From Datura wrightii (Eukaryota; Streptophyta; Magnoliopsida; Solanales; Solanaceae): a DNA stretch of 64,000 bases. Below are positions 34,703 to 46,710 of this stretch, piece by piece. Below the pieces are notes generated by a model that had not been told where the DNA came from, did no database searches, and was given only the letters and a program-made list of their open reading frames with translations. Made by a program: the position numbers and the translations under genes. The stretch lies in contig JASDFA010000010.1 of the NCBI GenBank assembly GCA_035772735.1, positions 32,055,501-32,119,500 of the forward strand, read 5' to 3'. Each line of letters starts with the position of its first letter. Position 1 is the first letter of the stretch.

Positions 34703-36128
34703 TGTTGGGGATATTCTTATGCACATTTACCACATTTTTACCCATTTTTACCTTATTTTGAGTTCATAATCCTTATGAAATGCATAAATTCATGTTTATG
34801 TGTGTCTTTTGAGCTAACAAATGTTTTTAGATATTTTGAGTAGGAAACCAAGGATAAAGGACTCAAAAATGATCCAAGATGTGAAGAAAGAAGAGTTCGC
34901 GAAAGTTGGCCTGGTGAGATGGGGGGTGTAGCATGACCACCCCTAAATATCAAAGAATTATGCACAAAAGTTGGTGGTATGGGTGGCGTGGTGCCCCAGG
35001 TCCCTAACTTCAGAGGAAAATTTGATCAACATCTTGGCGAGATGAGTGGCGTGGTTCGCCAGAAGCATCCCAGACATAGGAAATATTTCTAACACTGTGG
35101 TGTTTTAGGTGGCGTGGTTCCCCATAGGGGTCTAGATGCTAAGAAATTTGACTAACACCTTAGTGCATTGGCTTGCATGGGGTGCTCGAACCAAAACTTC
35201 AGAGGAAAATAGAGCAAAACCTGGAGCACTGGATGGCGCAGCATGCTAGACCTACTCCGAAATGAATTGTGTTGATTCTAAAGCTAATTAATTGAGGGAA
35301 AAAGCTTCATTTGAGTCCTTGCTTATAAATATAACATCTAGGTCATTTTTTACCCATCGTACATCACAATTTGGGATCATATTGATCATTGTAAGCAGCT
35401 TTTGGGAGGAGAGACAAGTACTTAGGTTTTTCTTATTTTATTTCTCATTTATACTTCGACTGATGATTATGTCTTTGTTTCTACACTTGAACATGAGTGG
35501 CTAAACTCCTATTCTAGGGTTTTGGCAATAGTAGATGGTTGAAGTTTGATAGTTTGTTTATGCTTGTATTGATTCTTCATTAAAGGTTGTTTATTTAGTT
35601 TGTTTATGCTTGTACTGATTCTTCATTAAAGGTTGTTTATTCTTACTTATGTCAATTTCTAATTCATTAGATTGATCACCTTTCAAATAAATCTATTGTC
35701 TTTTGGTTGAATTCGAAAGAGAGAACTAAAAGGGTTACAAGTAATAATAGAACAAGTATTCAAATACTCTTGTTTGGCTGAGCTCAAGATAGAATTGATT
35801 GAAGATGATAGGAATATACCCTTCAACCTTGTTTAGTTGATATACAATTAGCCACAACCGTCGTCTCATACTTCTCCTGCGACCATAGGGATATAGGCAT
35901 TAGAGTTCATAGAATAGTTTTTGGACACTCGGGCAAGTTGTAAGAAATGAGATAGTAACTTGCAACTAGTAACTTTAAGAAGAATTAATCTAGCCTATTC
36001 ATGTCTTTAAAACTCAACCTTAAGTGAGTGCCATTTCCCTAGATTTTCATCATCATTTGAAGTGCAAACACGTTTGCAACAATTTTAGTTCATCAGTTAA
36101 TACATTTCAAGTTTTAGTGGTTTAATCT
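34703..36128 (+). repeat. A second LTR, left part
   Basis: Starts TGTTGGGGATATTC and aligns with 32948-34552 until E interrupts it at 36128. It contains a short local duplication (TGATTCTTCATTAAAGGTTG repeated, about 35569-35640). Confidence 0.88.
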
Positions 36129-39100
36129 TGTCACAACCCATGCGTGGACCCCAGATCAAGACATGGCTCCAAGCTAACCCATGGCATAGAATAATTGTAA
36201 CATAACGAACAACTAATAGAACATATCCTAGTAGAAGCTTAACTAAAATTTAACTAATCATAAGGAATGGATAAAATTTGACAACAACACTGAGTCATAA
36301 GTTGAAACTGACACCACATTGTCTGAAAGCCTCTACTAATTTAATAAGTTGCTTGGACAAGTGTTATACCCCAGAAGTGTCTAAGACTAGAATTGGGATT
36401 TGGAATTTGATCAACAGAAAAATCTAAAATATTATCATAGGACGACCCGTTGTATGAGTCGTGGGAAGCTCCCACGGACCATGGGTTCCTTTCATGGTAA
36501 GGATGCTAGTCGATAGGTCCAGGTCCAAAATTTTCAAAGTGATTGACACGAATCATGGTATGACTCATTTAAGGGAACAACGAGTCGTGGTACGAATCCA
36601 TTTGGAAGATTTCCAAAAGTTAAGCAGTTGCGAGAAGTGGTTACAACGGGCGGAAGAGACGAGTCATTGGGACAAGTAGACACTCGTCCTATCTAGTCGT
36701 GGTTACAAATATGAGTTTGGGAAAATTGAGCAAAGAAATGAGTGAAGTAATGATCCATTGGAGCTAGGGACGATCCATTGGATGAGTCATTACTCCGTGC
36801 AGTATGTATTTTCCTGTGAAGTTAGTAAGGGTAAATTCATAATTCCTAAGTTCCTAAGCTTTATACTACGTCGTTTTAAGATCAGTTAGGAGAGAATTTA
36901 GAGGGTTTAATCTATTTTAACCTATTCCCTCCCCATACATGCAAAACTAGAGGATCCCTAAGGAAGATCAAGCTTAGAACTCTCTAATTTCTTCTCCAAT
37001 TCCTTTGGGCTTTCAAGGGAGGAGTAGGACCAGATTACCCAAGTATGTAGGGTTATGAATGAGATTATTCCTTCACACCCATTCCCAAATCCTCTTCTAA
37101 GTTCATGAAATTCAAGGTTGATGAATCGATGGGGTTTTAACCCAATTTGTGAAATTTTCTAAGTATCAACCATGGGTAAATCCCATTCATGTTTCTAATG
37201 TTGTTTTAAGATTTATGGGCATATTTTATAATGATTTCAATTGCAAATTATGATTTCAAAGTTTTACCAATTATGATGCCCAATTATGAAAGTTCATGAA
37301 GAGTTGAGATTATGATCTATGTTTTCAAGTATGATGAAATGTCTATGGTGAAAGTATGATTTTGAATTACCCAGGTTTATTTCCATGATTTTGGCTATAA
37401 AGTCTATTTTAAAGCATGTATAAGTTTGGGCAAGCCCATATGATAATGCGTGTTTCATGATTTACTTCAACTTCATGTTATTAGGTTACCACATGGTTTT
37501 AGAGTCTAAGACTCCCACTTTTAATCTTGTGGTATGGTTTGAGCTGAGGCTCCTCATGTTTTCAGATTATGTATGTTTCAGCTTCATTGAAAGACGATGG
37601 TTAGCTTCGTTGAAAAATGATGAAGAGCATATACATGTCTTTTGGAGTAGTGCCTACCACAGTGTAGTCTAAGCGTTCGGTTAATCCTGTGCCTCAAAAC
37701 TACATACCAACATAGGCATGTTCAGATTCTTTGGGACCTCCCTTGTGAGCTTTCCCTGCCCCTTAGGACCTTTAGCTTGCTATTGATATCATGGTAGCAC
37801 CCTTAGCCCTGTCAAGGCTTTGGAAGGATCTGCCCACTTGAGTGTAATAGTCGAGACCATGTAAGCTCAATCATGGTAATGCCGGTTATATAAAGAGTCT
37901 CTTATTGTTCCTCATGATTTCAGCATTGCATGTTCATCAGTTTTGATATTATGTTTTCAGCAGGTTTGACCCAATGTCCATTTTACTTATGATTATCAGT
38001 TAAAGCTTTGGGCCATTTGAAGTTATGTTTAAATCATATTTTTAGATAATAACATGAAAGCCTTACTCTCAGAATTTTATGATGAAATGTTTTATGATAT
38101 GCATGATTTCAACTTTACTTACTTAGTGGTTTTACTTACCATGCATACTCGGTACATTCCAAGACTGAACGTATACTCTATGCTATATCATTTTATGATA
38201 CAGGCTCGAACGTTTAGGTTTAATCCCTCCCCTAGCTAGGTCCTCAGAGTTAGCATTTTCTCAGCTTGTTGGTGATTCCTCATCCTTTGAGGACCGCCTT
38301 ATTAGTTCATTTTTAGTTTCAGTTTATTAGTGAGTTAGTTGGGGTCTTCTCCCATCAACTCGTCAGATTGTAGAGGCTTATCAGACATAGTATATATCAA
38401 GCTTCGAATTAGTGTTATGTATTCCATTGTTCATACATTATAGATATTCAGACTTCCATTATTTCAAATGTTATATTTTTGCATTTATTATGTTGAGCTT
38501 TAATTGTCATGTTCATTCCATGGGTCGACTTGGAGCCATTTATGGTTTTAGGTTCCATGTCTAGATCCGGGCCTATGTTCGGGACGTGACAACAAGTCCC
38601 TAGCTAACTCCAAAATCTAAGAACTAGAAATAAACTACAATAAAGAAAACATAACCCCCATCCTCGAAAGATGAGGACTCACCACTGTCAGCTGATAAAT
38701 TCTGGAACATGTCTAATCGCGGTGCTGAGTCTGAATATCTAGATCTATATCATAAAATGATATAGAACATAAGGTATGAGGTCAGTACTTGGAATGTATT
38801 GGGTATATGGGAAATGTATCTGGAAACAAGAACATAATATGAATCTGGGAAAAACTGTACATAAACATGATGAATGAATGAGCTGAGTTAAAGTACAAAG
38901 GCCCATTCTGAGATGCATGAATACTGAGATAGGATACTAGTTTGAAAACGTTTAATGATATATAATTAACTCTAGTTTTAAGTTCATGTACATGTACTAA
39001 ATATTGAATCTGAAATCATAAACTAAAAATTGTAACTGAAATAACAGTATTGAAACTGAAACTGAACTGTATTATGAGAGAGCCTATTAACCGATAAACT

Positions 39101-41245
39101 CCAATGTGAGCCTCATGGATCTTGACCTGTAGCCCTGGTTGGGAGGGCGTCTATACCTTGGAAAGTGTAAGAACCATGACTGACGAGATATCACTTATAA
39201 TTTCAAGGAGACAATCTCAACTAACGATGACCCCTGCATGCGGCCATTGAGGCGAGAAAGACACTCTTACTGGCGAGGATCCCATATTCCTTGGGATAAG
39301 GAAAACATTATCTATAATGGAGAATCCCTTAACCTTCGATGGCACATAGTTATGAGACCTAAGTGTGATGGAACCCCGGCCTACTCGATGCTAAGTATTA
39401 CTCCTAGCTAAAGATAAGAATACACATAAGTTGATAATCTGAAGTGGATGTATTAAGAGTAGTCGGAACCACTTTATCTATCAAGAGTCCCAATAGCCTA
39501 AAGGACCATGACATACTGATAGTGAGTGCTCATAACTGATGTTCTAAGACTAGTCAGGGCTACTTTCTACTAGCAAGAGGCCTTTGAGTCTAAAGAACCA
39601 TAAACATGCTGATCATATTGTATTCATGAAAAAATCATAGACTCAAATAATAGTTTAAATCATATGTACTGACATCATGGTAAAGTCATATATATTTTAA
39701 AAGGGTCATCCTCTCGAAATCAGTGCTAAATCATGGCAGAGTCTTAAATAAATGCTATCATCATATCTTGAACACATGGATTGGGGAGGGGGGATCATGA
39801 AAATACATAGCTATTGACAATAAGAGTCTTGAAATCATGGACATTATATGCTATTTATCATGAAAACCTTGAAAACATGGAAGACATGAGAGAATTCTTA
39901 TGTAGAATCGAAACTGTAAGACATGCTTTTCTAGGGAGTTTAAATGTATAGGGTTCATAAAATAATTAGGACACAGAGGTGAAAGGAAACCCATGTTGAA
40001 GTCCCACATACATTATAATTGGCCTCACAACTATCAACATGAAGGCACAATCCTCTTATAACATCAATCTGTAATAATTATATGGATAGGAACTATAATC
40101 AATAGCTTAACGATGAAATCCAAGTTATAGAGGCATTTCGTCAAACACCTAGAGGGAATAGGAAGTTCAAGCCTCTTATGAGTGGGATGTACTAACATCC
40201 ACTTCTTTCTATATCCCCTTAACTACAAGCATACCCATTACAAGTCCAACCAAAACTACCACATCCATCCTTAACACCAAAACAACCCCATAAACCCTAA
40301 ACCTAGGTCTTTACATGAACTCATGGATTCCTAGCACCTTCCCATGAGTCCATTCCTTAGAACATCCCTAAGGATTAGAAAACAATACTCAGTTAAGCTT
40401 TTAGGAGTGTTACTTACCTTAGAGGAAGGAGGAGTGCTCAAGATCTCAAGTTTTGAAACTCAAAGATTGTTGTTGATCTTGCTAGAGATAGGAAGATTAT
40501 TTTGATGTTAGAATCATAAAGATATCCATGGATTTATGTTGTGATAGGTTGTAGAATGCTTACCTAGCCTTAGAAGGGTTGGATAGAGCTCTTCGAAATG
40601 GTAGGGTTGATCTAGAGGTGGAACAATGCCAAAAAAACTCATTTAAGGAGACTTTTGAAAGCCCTTGAACCCCCATGTGACGCCCCAAGTGATGGGCTGT
40701 CAGTCCCCCGACAGACAGTCAACTTGCCCATCACTTTGGGGTGGAAATGCTCTGCTTTTGGTTAAGATTGACGGAGCAGTCTTGATGGGCCGTCGGTTGT
40801 TGACAGGTCGTCACTCTAGTCATCACACCTGACTGTGCTTCACTAAATTGATCATAACTTTTCACTCAGAACTCCGATTGGTGCAAGGTCAGATGAGTTG
40901 GAAAGAAGACTCAAAGAGATAAAATTTGATATGCTGAATCACACAAAAGAACTTTGTAAATTAGGAATTATGGTTGTTTGAAGTTTACCCATGCAAGAAC
41001 TTATATGAAAAGTCGATCAGTAAAAAGGCTCTCAACTCAACTTTGTGCTAAAGGTTCCTTATGACCTTAATTTGCATCCAATGCACTTTCCACATTTAAA
41101 AATTGATCTTAACACCTAGTTTTCATAAGAATTTAGTTGTGTTTGGGTCTATCTACATATCTAGATGGCTTCAAACTTAACCCAATAGTTCGAGGTATAA
41201 CTCAGGAGTCTTGGGTCTAGTCTTAGGGACTTTTGGGGTGTTAAA
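36129..41245 (-). repeat. E 3' LTR (left copy), split by solo LTR F
   Basis: About 2880 bp after removing F and one copy of ACAAG. Near its inner end is a long hairpin (40683-40741) with arms CCCCAAGTGATGGGC / GCCCATCACTTTGGGG and an inner CTGTC/GACAG pair; the right LTR has a mutated copy at about 53755-53812. Confidence 0.9.
36362..38591 (+). mobile_element. F: solo LTR of a C-related chromovirus
   Basis: 2230 bp beginning TGTTATACCCC and ending CGTGACA, flanked by ACAAG on both sides (36357-36361 and 38592-38596). In reverse complement it aligns with the C LTRs, including the start TGTCACG.CCCGAAC and the CCAAGTCGACCCATGG segment. No internal sequence is present, so LTR-LTR recombination removed the body. 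It carries CACGACTCGTGG-type words near 36440-36670. The open frame 36461-36679 lies in these. Confidence 0.92.
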
Positions 41246-41537
41246 TTATCTCCCCCTTGGGAACATTCGTCCATGAATGTAGATTGAGCATACTGAAAGG
41301 GTAGAGAAAGAGCTAAAAATTAATGGAGTGACCAACTCCAGACTGAGATACATGAATGTATTGAATTCATAAAACATACATGCATGTTGTGACATAAAGG
41401 AACTGAGAGACATGAACTTGACATGAAACTAAATAGAGTACTAAGAAGGGATTATTCCCTCACACTAGAACTGAGCTGGTGAGAATGGAGTTATAAACCT
41501 TGAAACTACTTTCTGATATCTGAATAACTGACATGAT
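41246..41537 (-). other. E internal sequence, left of R2
   Basis: Contains the PPT region next to the LTR and otherwise non-coding sequence. It resembles the stretch of C between its chromodomain stop and PPT (15428-15670). It ends at the R2 target site. Confidence 0.75.
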
Positions 41538-42960
41538 TGATCTTGGGCAAATTTATATGCCCAAGTGATACTCAAAAGTACCATTTTCGCCTTGTTTATC
41601 TATCAATGTGTATACATTCTCATGTAATTGGTAATAAAATGTGAATTTATACTAACCAACATGATTAGCATTGTTTTTTAGGTAAAATGTAATTTCGGGA
41701 AGCTAAAATGCATGTTGAAGGATATCGGGGTTGGACTTGGATGCGAGCAAGGGACAAGACATTGGACAGCATAAAATAAAGGGGCTCCGCGATGGAGCCG
41801 TGTCACGTTTCCATCGCGGAGGCCTTCTGCCTGGATGGGAATTTTCAACCCAATTCCAGTGTGGGTTCGCGATGGTTCCGTGGCACGGTGGCTTGGCTTC
41901 GCGTTGCACGCCGTGCCACGTTGGGCTTTATCTCCTGGACCCCCAGTTCCAGTGAAGGTCTGCGTCCGTAGCGTGTCACGGTGGCAGTGCTCCGCGATGC
42001 ACTCCGTGAAACGTTGCTTGTTATTCCGGGAAAAATTCCCACCAGTATAAATAGAACACTTAGGTTCATTTTTCAATATTCTGACTTGGTGGAGCAAGAA
42101 CGTGGGTTACAGGCAGTTGAGGGGACAAAATTATCAGGGTTTTTCTCTCTTTCCTTCTCCTTGTATTCAATTTCTTGTATGTTTTACATTCATTTAATGA
42201 TGTTTAATCCACAAATGAGTGGCTAATTCATCTTCTTGCTGAGGTTATGAACAATTGTAATGAAATGTGATCATTGATTCTTTGGTTTTTCATCTTTTCT
42301 TCCATGGTTGTTCTATTAATTCTTGTTCTTACTGCATTAATGTGTGGCCTACGTTAATGTACATCTAAAAAGTCCGGTTTCACTCGAGAGAGCAAGAAAT
42401 TGGAAAGTTGTCAATTAATAGGATATGATCTTTACTTGATTTGGGAAAATTGGGAATTGATTTACTGTCAGAATAGAAATATACCTGAAAGTCGTATTAG
42501 TCAATTTAGGAACTGTGTTTGTATGGCTAGAACATGGATTGCATTTAATCACAGAAATGTAGGTGGATGGTTCATGATTCTTAAGTGAGGTTAAATACGA
42601 GAGTTTTAATCTCTTGGCAATTGTTCTTGGCTAGCAACCGGAGGAAAAGACTAACCAAATTATATCGATAATTAATTTCATTACATGTTCGTTTAACCTC
42701 AGCATGCTCTCATTCATAGTTCAGACTCAATTTAGATAGTTATTTTAGATTTAGCATAAAAATTATAAAACAAAATATCAAACTTTTGGTTACACTGTTG
42801 TCTGCATTTTTAGAATCGAAATATAGTACACTTGAGCAGATTGCACTTCATCCCAGTCCCTGTGGGATCGATACTTGGCTTACTTGAGCCACTTTACTAC
42901 TTGTTCGACCACGTGCACTTGCATGTGAGTTATATACCCATATAACAAACAGACCGAACA
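41538..42960 (+). repeat. R2 5' LTR (1423 bp)
   Basis: U3 carries hairpin modules at about 41783-42013, an inverted GGGAAAAATTCCC (about 42028-42040) and TATAAATAG at 42046-42054. U5 ends GTGCACTTGCATG ... CCGAACA. Antisense and sense short frames here are products of the inverted repeats, not genes. Confidence 0.97.
42046..42054 (+). promoter_or_regulatory. R2 LTR TATA box
   Basis: TATAAATAG directly after the GC hairpin modules and a GGGAA/TTCCC inverted repeat; the same in the 3' LTR (48932-48940) and R1. Confidence 0.78.
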
Positions 42961-42966
42961 AGTTTT

Positions 42967-42984
42967 TGGCGCCGTTGCCGGGGA
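42967..42984 (+). promoter_or_regulatory. R2 primer binding site, tRNA-Asp
   Basis: TGGCGCCGTTGCCGGGGA, a perfect 18-nt complement of plant tRNA-Asp, six bases after the LTR end. The rest of the leader to 43115 is U-rich and empty. Confidence 0.96.
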
Positions 42985-43115
42985 CTGGCAATTGGTGAAT
43001 TTTTATTAAGTGTAAATTTACTATATTTTTTTTCTTAGTGCTGACAACTTGGTCTTAGTGTTTGTTTTAATTCTTTTTCATTTTATTTTTTTCTTTTTCG
43101 GATACCCTTATTGAC

Positions 43116-44063
43116 ATGACATCATGGAATACAAATGGTATAAATGGTGGATACTCATATTTTAGCGAATCTTGTCTGAATTGCGGAGGACACCACTCGT
43201 GGCAACACTGTAACATGTGCAATATATGTGGTGGTCAAGATGGCCATTGGGATGGCTGTCCGAATGCATATTCCCCTCCCCCAAGCCCCTACTATGATCC
43301 TTCTGTTGTTTTTGCTGAATATAGGCATGCTAAAAATGAGGACTTGGGACGCCAAGCTCAAATAGAAGACATGCTGAAACAACTCCTGGAGAAATCAGAA
43401 GCAATGAAGGAGGCGATGGCAGTATTGAGAATTCAGCAAGAAGAGAATGCAGAGGCTCTAGAAAGGATGAGCGTCAGAGTCACGGAGATGATTGCTGAGG
43501 CTGAAGCTTGTGATAAATTGCAGGTAACAGTTTTAGCTGATATTCAAGAGGAACTACAAGAGGAAGACAAGGGTGAATTTTTGGATGAAGCCCAACAATT
43601 AGAATCTCTTGAGTGTCCCCGTGATGGGCTCACACTTATGGAAAATCCATTCATGGAAGAAGAGATAGAGTATCCCCCATTTGACATTAATGGAGAGATA
43701 GATGTCGATGCTGAGAAGGTGTTTACAAGTAAGGAGGTCAAGCACAATGCAGTTTCAGAGTTGAGGTTTATTGGACCACACTCAAATCATTTTTCGACAT
43801 TAAGTTTGGTTGACAACATAGAAATAGAGTCTTTCAAGCTTATAGAGAAATGTTTAGAGGAGGACCAAGCCCCGTATATTTTGAAATTTTCTAACTCGGA
43901 GAAACAAAATGACTTCGCTTACTTGAGGGCCAATAGGTTCAAAAGGCAACATCTACTGCTTGGTCCTTATAATTTTTCACCACCACCCCTGGAGCATAAG
44001 AGGAAATTAGAGAAGAAATTAGGGGTGAGATTCATATCCTCAAGGTGGAGGAAAAAGCGGTGA
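43116..44063 (+). CDS. R2 ORF1: zinc-knuckle/coiled-coil protein of unknown function
   Basis: An intact 315-aa frame, the longest unbroken coding region of its element. ATG 43116 is the first in frame after a pyrimidine-rich leader. Residues about 20-32 form a CX2CX3HX4C knuckle (CLNCGGHHSWQHC); a second Cys/His cluster (CNICGGQDGHWDGC) follows directly. Residues about 80-145 look like an amphipathic coiled coil (DMLKQLLEKSEAMKEAM...). Residues 150-215 are acidic. The C-terminus is basic: PPPLEHKRKLEKKLGVRF then RWRKKR. There is no gag core, protease D-L-G or polymerase motif. It stands exactly where R1 has gag-protease, and the AGGCAA stem-loop follows its stop by 39 nt. A nucleic-acid-binding structural or packaging accessory is plausible but unproven. 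It could derive from a gag nucleocapsid end fused to other sequence. Confidence 0.75.
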   Translation: MTSWNTNGINGGYSYFSESCLNCGGHHSWQHCNMCNICGGQDGHWDGCPNAYSPPPSPYYDPSVVFAEYRHAKNEDLGRQAQIEDMLKQLLEKSEAMKEAMAVLRIQQEENAEALERMSVRVTEMIAEAEACDKLQVTVLADIQEELQEEDKGEFLDEAQQLESLECPRDGLTLMENPFMEEEIEYPPFDINGEIDVDAEKVFTSKEVKHNAVSELRFIGPHSNHFSTLSLVDNIEIESFKLIEKCLEEDQAPYILKFSNSEKQNDFAYLRANRFKRQHLLLGPYNFSPPPLEHKRKLEKKLGVRFISSRWRKKR

Positions 44064-44102
44064 AACTGGATATGTCGTGCCGCGACGGTAAACCAGGCGC
44101 TG

Positions 44103-44120
44103 CACGGGAGGCAACCCGTG
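44103..44120 (+). promoter_or_regulatory. Post-ORF1 stem-loop of R2 (loop AGGCAA)
   Basis: CACGGGAGGCAACCCGTG, identical to R1, preceded by GTCGTGCCGCGAC (itself able to pair GTCG/CGAC) and AAACCAGGCGCT, and followed by an A-run. Confidence 0.78.
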
Positions 44121-44373
44121 AAAAAAAAAAATTCCTTCCTTTTTGTAAAGTGTAAATAGATTTTTCTTTTTCTTTTTCTTGATTTACTACAAAATTTTAG
44201 TTTTTGTTTGTGTTTTATTTTTATTTAGAGTGAAACCTATAATTCTAACCAATTGTGTATAGTGAGATGAATTTCAGGTCAAACGGAGGAAAATATGCAC
44301 GGAATCGCAAGGAAAAATTCGAGATATGAAAATTAACAAAAAGTGGCAAAACAGTGAGCTGGGGCGATAGCTC

Positions 44374-44511
44374 CGTGTCACGGAGGTGGACCTCCGCGTT
44401 ACCCTCCGTGACACGTTGAGGTATAATCTGGATTTTTTTAAAATTTCCAGAACAGGCTCGCGATGGCTCTGTGTCACGGAGGCAGTGCACCGCGATGCAC
44501 TCCGTGACACG
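44374..44511 (+). repeat. Two GC-rich hairpin modules upstream of R2 ORF3
   Basis: 44374-44415 has CGTGTCACGGAGG / CCTCCGTGACACG with a 16-nt loop. 44471-44510 has an 11-bp version (GTGTCACGGAG / CTCCGTGACAC). A CTGGA...TCCAG element lies between. Geometry is the same as in R1 and in the LTRs. The TATA equivalent at about 44548-44560 has decayed (CTACGTTTTAA). Confidence 0.88.
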
Positions 44512-44712
44512 TTGCCGTGTATATCGCGACGGCACACCGGGTCGTCGGGTGACCCGCGCGATTTTACTACGTTTTAACCCCGAAAAACCCCTTCCTTACC
44601 ATTATTTTTCAATCACTCCGTGACCAAAACCCCGCAAAACCCATCCCCCTTCAACGTGACACAGAGTAGGCTAAGAAAATCATCAAGTTTGCGTAATTTC
44701 TTCAACTTCAAG

Positions 44713-45407
44713 GTATGTTCTTCGATTCCATCTCACTTCTTGTCGATTTTCTTCGATATTGAGCATGTGAGGTGAGCTAAATTGCCCTAAGTAGAAATTG
44801 ATCATGAATTCAATTTAATTGTTGTTGATGAATGTTCGGAATGTCGTTATGATTGCTTGAACTCGTCAATTGTATAACTGAATCGAATTTGCTTGATAAT
44901 ATCATTTCTAGGGCTTGTTTTTGAATTTGAAGTGAAAAATGTAATGAACTTGTGAAATTCATGCCGGGATGCACATGTTGAATGAGATGAGTCGATGTAC
45001 TAATTGTTAGGATGTTAATAGAACGACGGATTCTCGGGTTAGAGGAATATTGAAATTTGCAAGAATTGGGTTGGTTGTATAGGTTTGTGTAGAAAAAAGT
45101 TTTGTTGTTGTTTTCATTTCTTTGTTTTTCCTTGCTAAGTGCGATGGGTTAAAAGGTTATCGATGGTAATGATTGTTGTTAGTTGTACGAAGTCTAAGTA
45201 GTACGTAGCATATATACCGTCGAATTTTTCGTATGCACTAAGCATGTCTGTATAAGTTGGTTGTTTATTTGTGTAAATAAAGATAATCTTACCGGTATGT
45301 TGTAACTGTAGCTAAGGACTAAGTGTGGGGTAACCTAGCTTAACCCGACCTTAGTCGAAGTTAATATCCATTGGCTTAACATTGATCTTGTCTACTTGGG
45401 TTGACAG
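44713..45407 (+). other. Putative 5'-UTR intron upstream of R2 ORF3
   Basis: Donor TTCAAG|GTATGTTC at 44712/44713 and acceptor GGGTTGACAG|GTAAAATG at 45407/45408, with GCTTAAC about 30 nt before the acceptor. R1 conserves donor, branch-like motif and acceptor with 709 nt between. A PPT-like TAAGTGTGGGGT lies inside at 45321-45332. Confidence 0.55.
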
Positions 45408-45412
45408 GTAAA

Positions 45413-46630
45413 ATGGCAAGCAGGAAAGAGAAAGGGAAAGGCACATCAACTTCGAGCGCGGGAAGGAAGCGAATCAGACTGGGCACAGCAGTCCCAGTAG
45501 CACCAGCAGTTCCATGCGGCCAACGCCACCAATACGGAACAAGATGGGTGAAGGATGAGGGGAAGAAGTGGTACGCAAAGCACAAAGAAAACAAATATTT
45601 CCCCGAGGAGCATATAGCACGGGAACCGTTGGCACAGGAGTTCCCTAGGATGGTCCACCGGATCGAGGCAGCTGGGCTCAACTTCATCTTTGAAGAGCCC
45701 AAGGAATGCAATCTGCACTTGGTTCGGGAATTCTATGCCAACTGGAACCCGACGATCAGAAGTCACACCATAAAATTAGAGGGCAAATAGTCACTTTGGT
45801 GCCCCACCACCTCAATGCCATCATAGGAGCGCGGGACACAGACGCCCACGTGCTCTGACAGCTGAACATTACCCCACCATATGCGGACATCAGACGCACC
45901 TTGTGTGGGACCCGATCGATAGCTAGATGGAGCATACACAAAGAGAGGGGCTACCACCAGACTTTTCCCTATTCACAGATGAACAGGGAAGCCAGAATAT
46001 GGCTGAAGATTGTCTGTTCCTGCCTAATCCTGGGGGTACATATGACAGATGTAACCCGAGATCGTGTATGCTTGGTGTACGCCCTGATGAGAGGGCTGGA
46101 GATCAACGTGGGGCGGTGATTATCTCCGCCATGAAGAGAGCCCGGTTGCATCAGGGGCACAGGTATGGCTTTGGTGGACTACTCACCACCTTCATCAGGG
46201 GCCTAGATGTCGAGGAGGAGGCCCTTGACTATATCCCGCAGATGGAGCGGCGGGCCTTAGATGTCACTAAAACTAAGGCACCCGACACCACCCACGGGCC
46301 AGTGCTTACACTTGGCGAGCGACATGCTCGTGATGATCAGTATATGGCTCGCATGTATGGGATGCAGATGCTTCAGCTGAGGATAGGCGGGAGGCTGGCG
46401 ACAGAGGAGGAGCTATGGCAGCTCGAGCTAGACTACCCCTTCGGCGAGAATGCCAGGGCTCTATGCCGAGTGGGGCCAGCATTTGTAGAGACCACGGATG
46501 ATGACGTCCCCACAGACGAGGAGACACGTCGGGAGGACTCCGATGTGGAGTCCGATGAAGATGACGGGGCGATTCAGACATGGGAGATGAAGCAGCAGCA
46601 CCCGACGAAGAAGTGGAGTACTTTGACTGA
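45413..46630 (+). pseudogene. R2 ORF3 (env-position protein), broken
   Basis: Starts at ATG 45413 (MASRKEKGKGTSTSS) shared with R1, and in the conserved frame ends at TGA 46628-46630 after EVEYFD. The N-terminal 125 codons are open to a stop at 45788-45790 caused by a one-base loss just before it. Later lesions are an Arg-to-TGA change near 45858, a one-base loss near 46115, and another near 46570 in the acidic tail. Lesions differ from those of R1, so the two copies decayed independently. The best preserved block covers GHRYGFGGLLTTF to ELDYPFGENARALC. No membrane segment is seen. Other frames at 45376-45711 and 45446-45766 are antisense shadows. Confidence 0.82.
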
Positions 46631-46698
46631 TCAGGGAGTTCCACCACCCGATTTTGTGCTATTTTAATTTTTGTGAACACTGGGGACAGTGTTCGAGC

Positions 46699-46710
46699 TA
46701 AGTGTGGGGT
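46699..46710 (+). promoter_or_regulatory. PPT-like motif after R2 ORF3
   Basis: TAAGTGTGGGGT, also at 45321-45332 before ORF3, and as AGGTGTGGGGT at the true PPT (48410-48420). The region 46711-48385 is otherwise non-coding 3' UTR with the stem-loop at 47002. Confidence 0.5.

Noticed and set aside
41678..42097. Overlapping sense and antisense frames of 60-139 aa in the R1/R2 LTRs, repeated at 48564-48962
   Set aside because: They arise from the GC-rich inverted repeats, which are open on both strands. They overlap each other in several frames and are broken by single substitutions between the two R2 LTRs.
42967..42984. tRNA-like sequence (matches tRNA-Asp 3' end)
   Set aside because: Only the 18-nt PBS is present, with no cloverleaf; the same holds for 6751-6768, 20501-20512 and 51394-51405.
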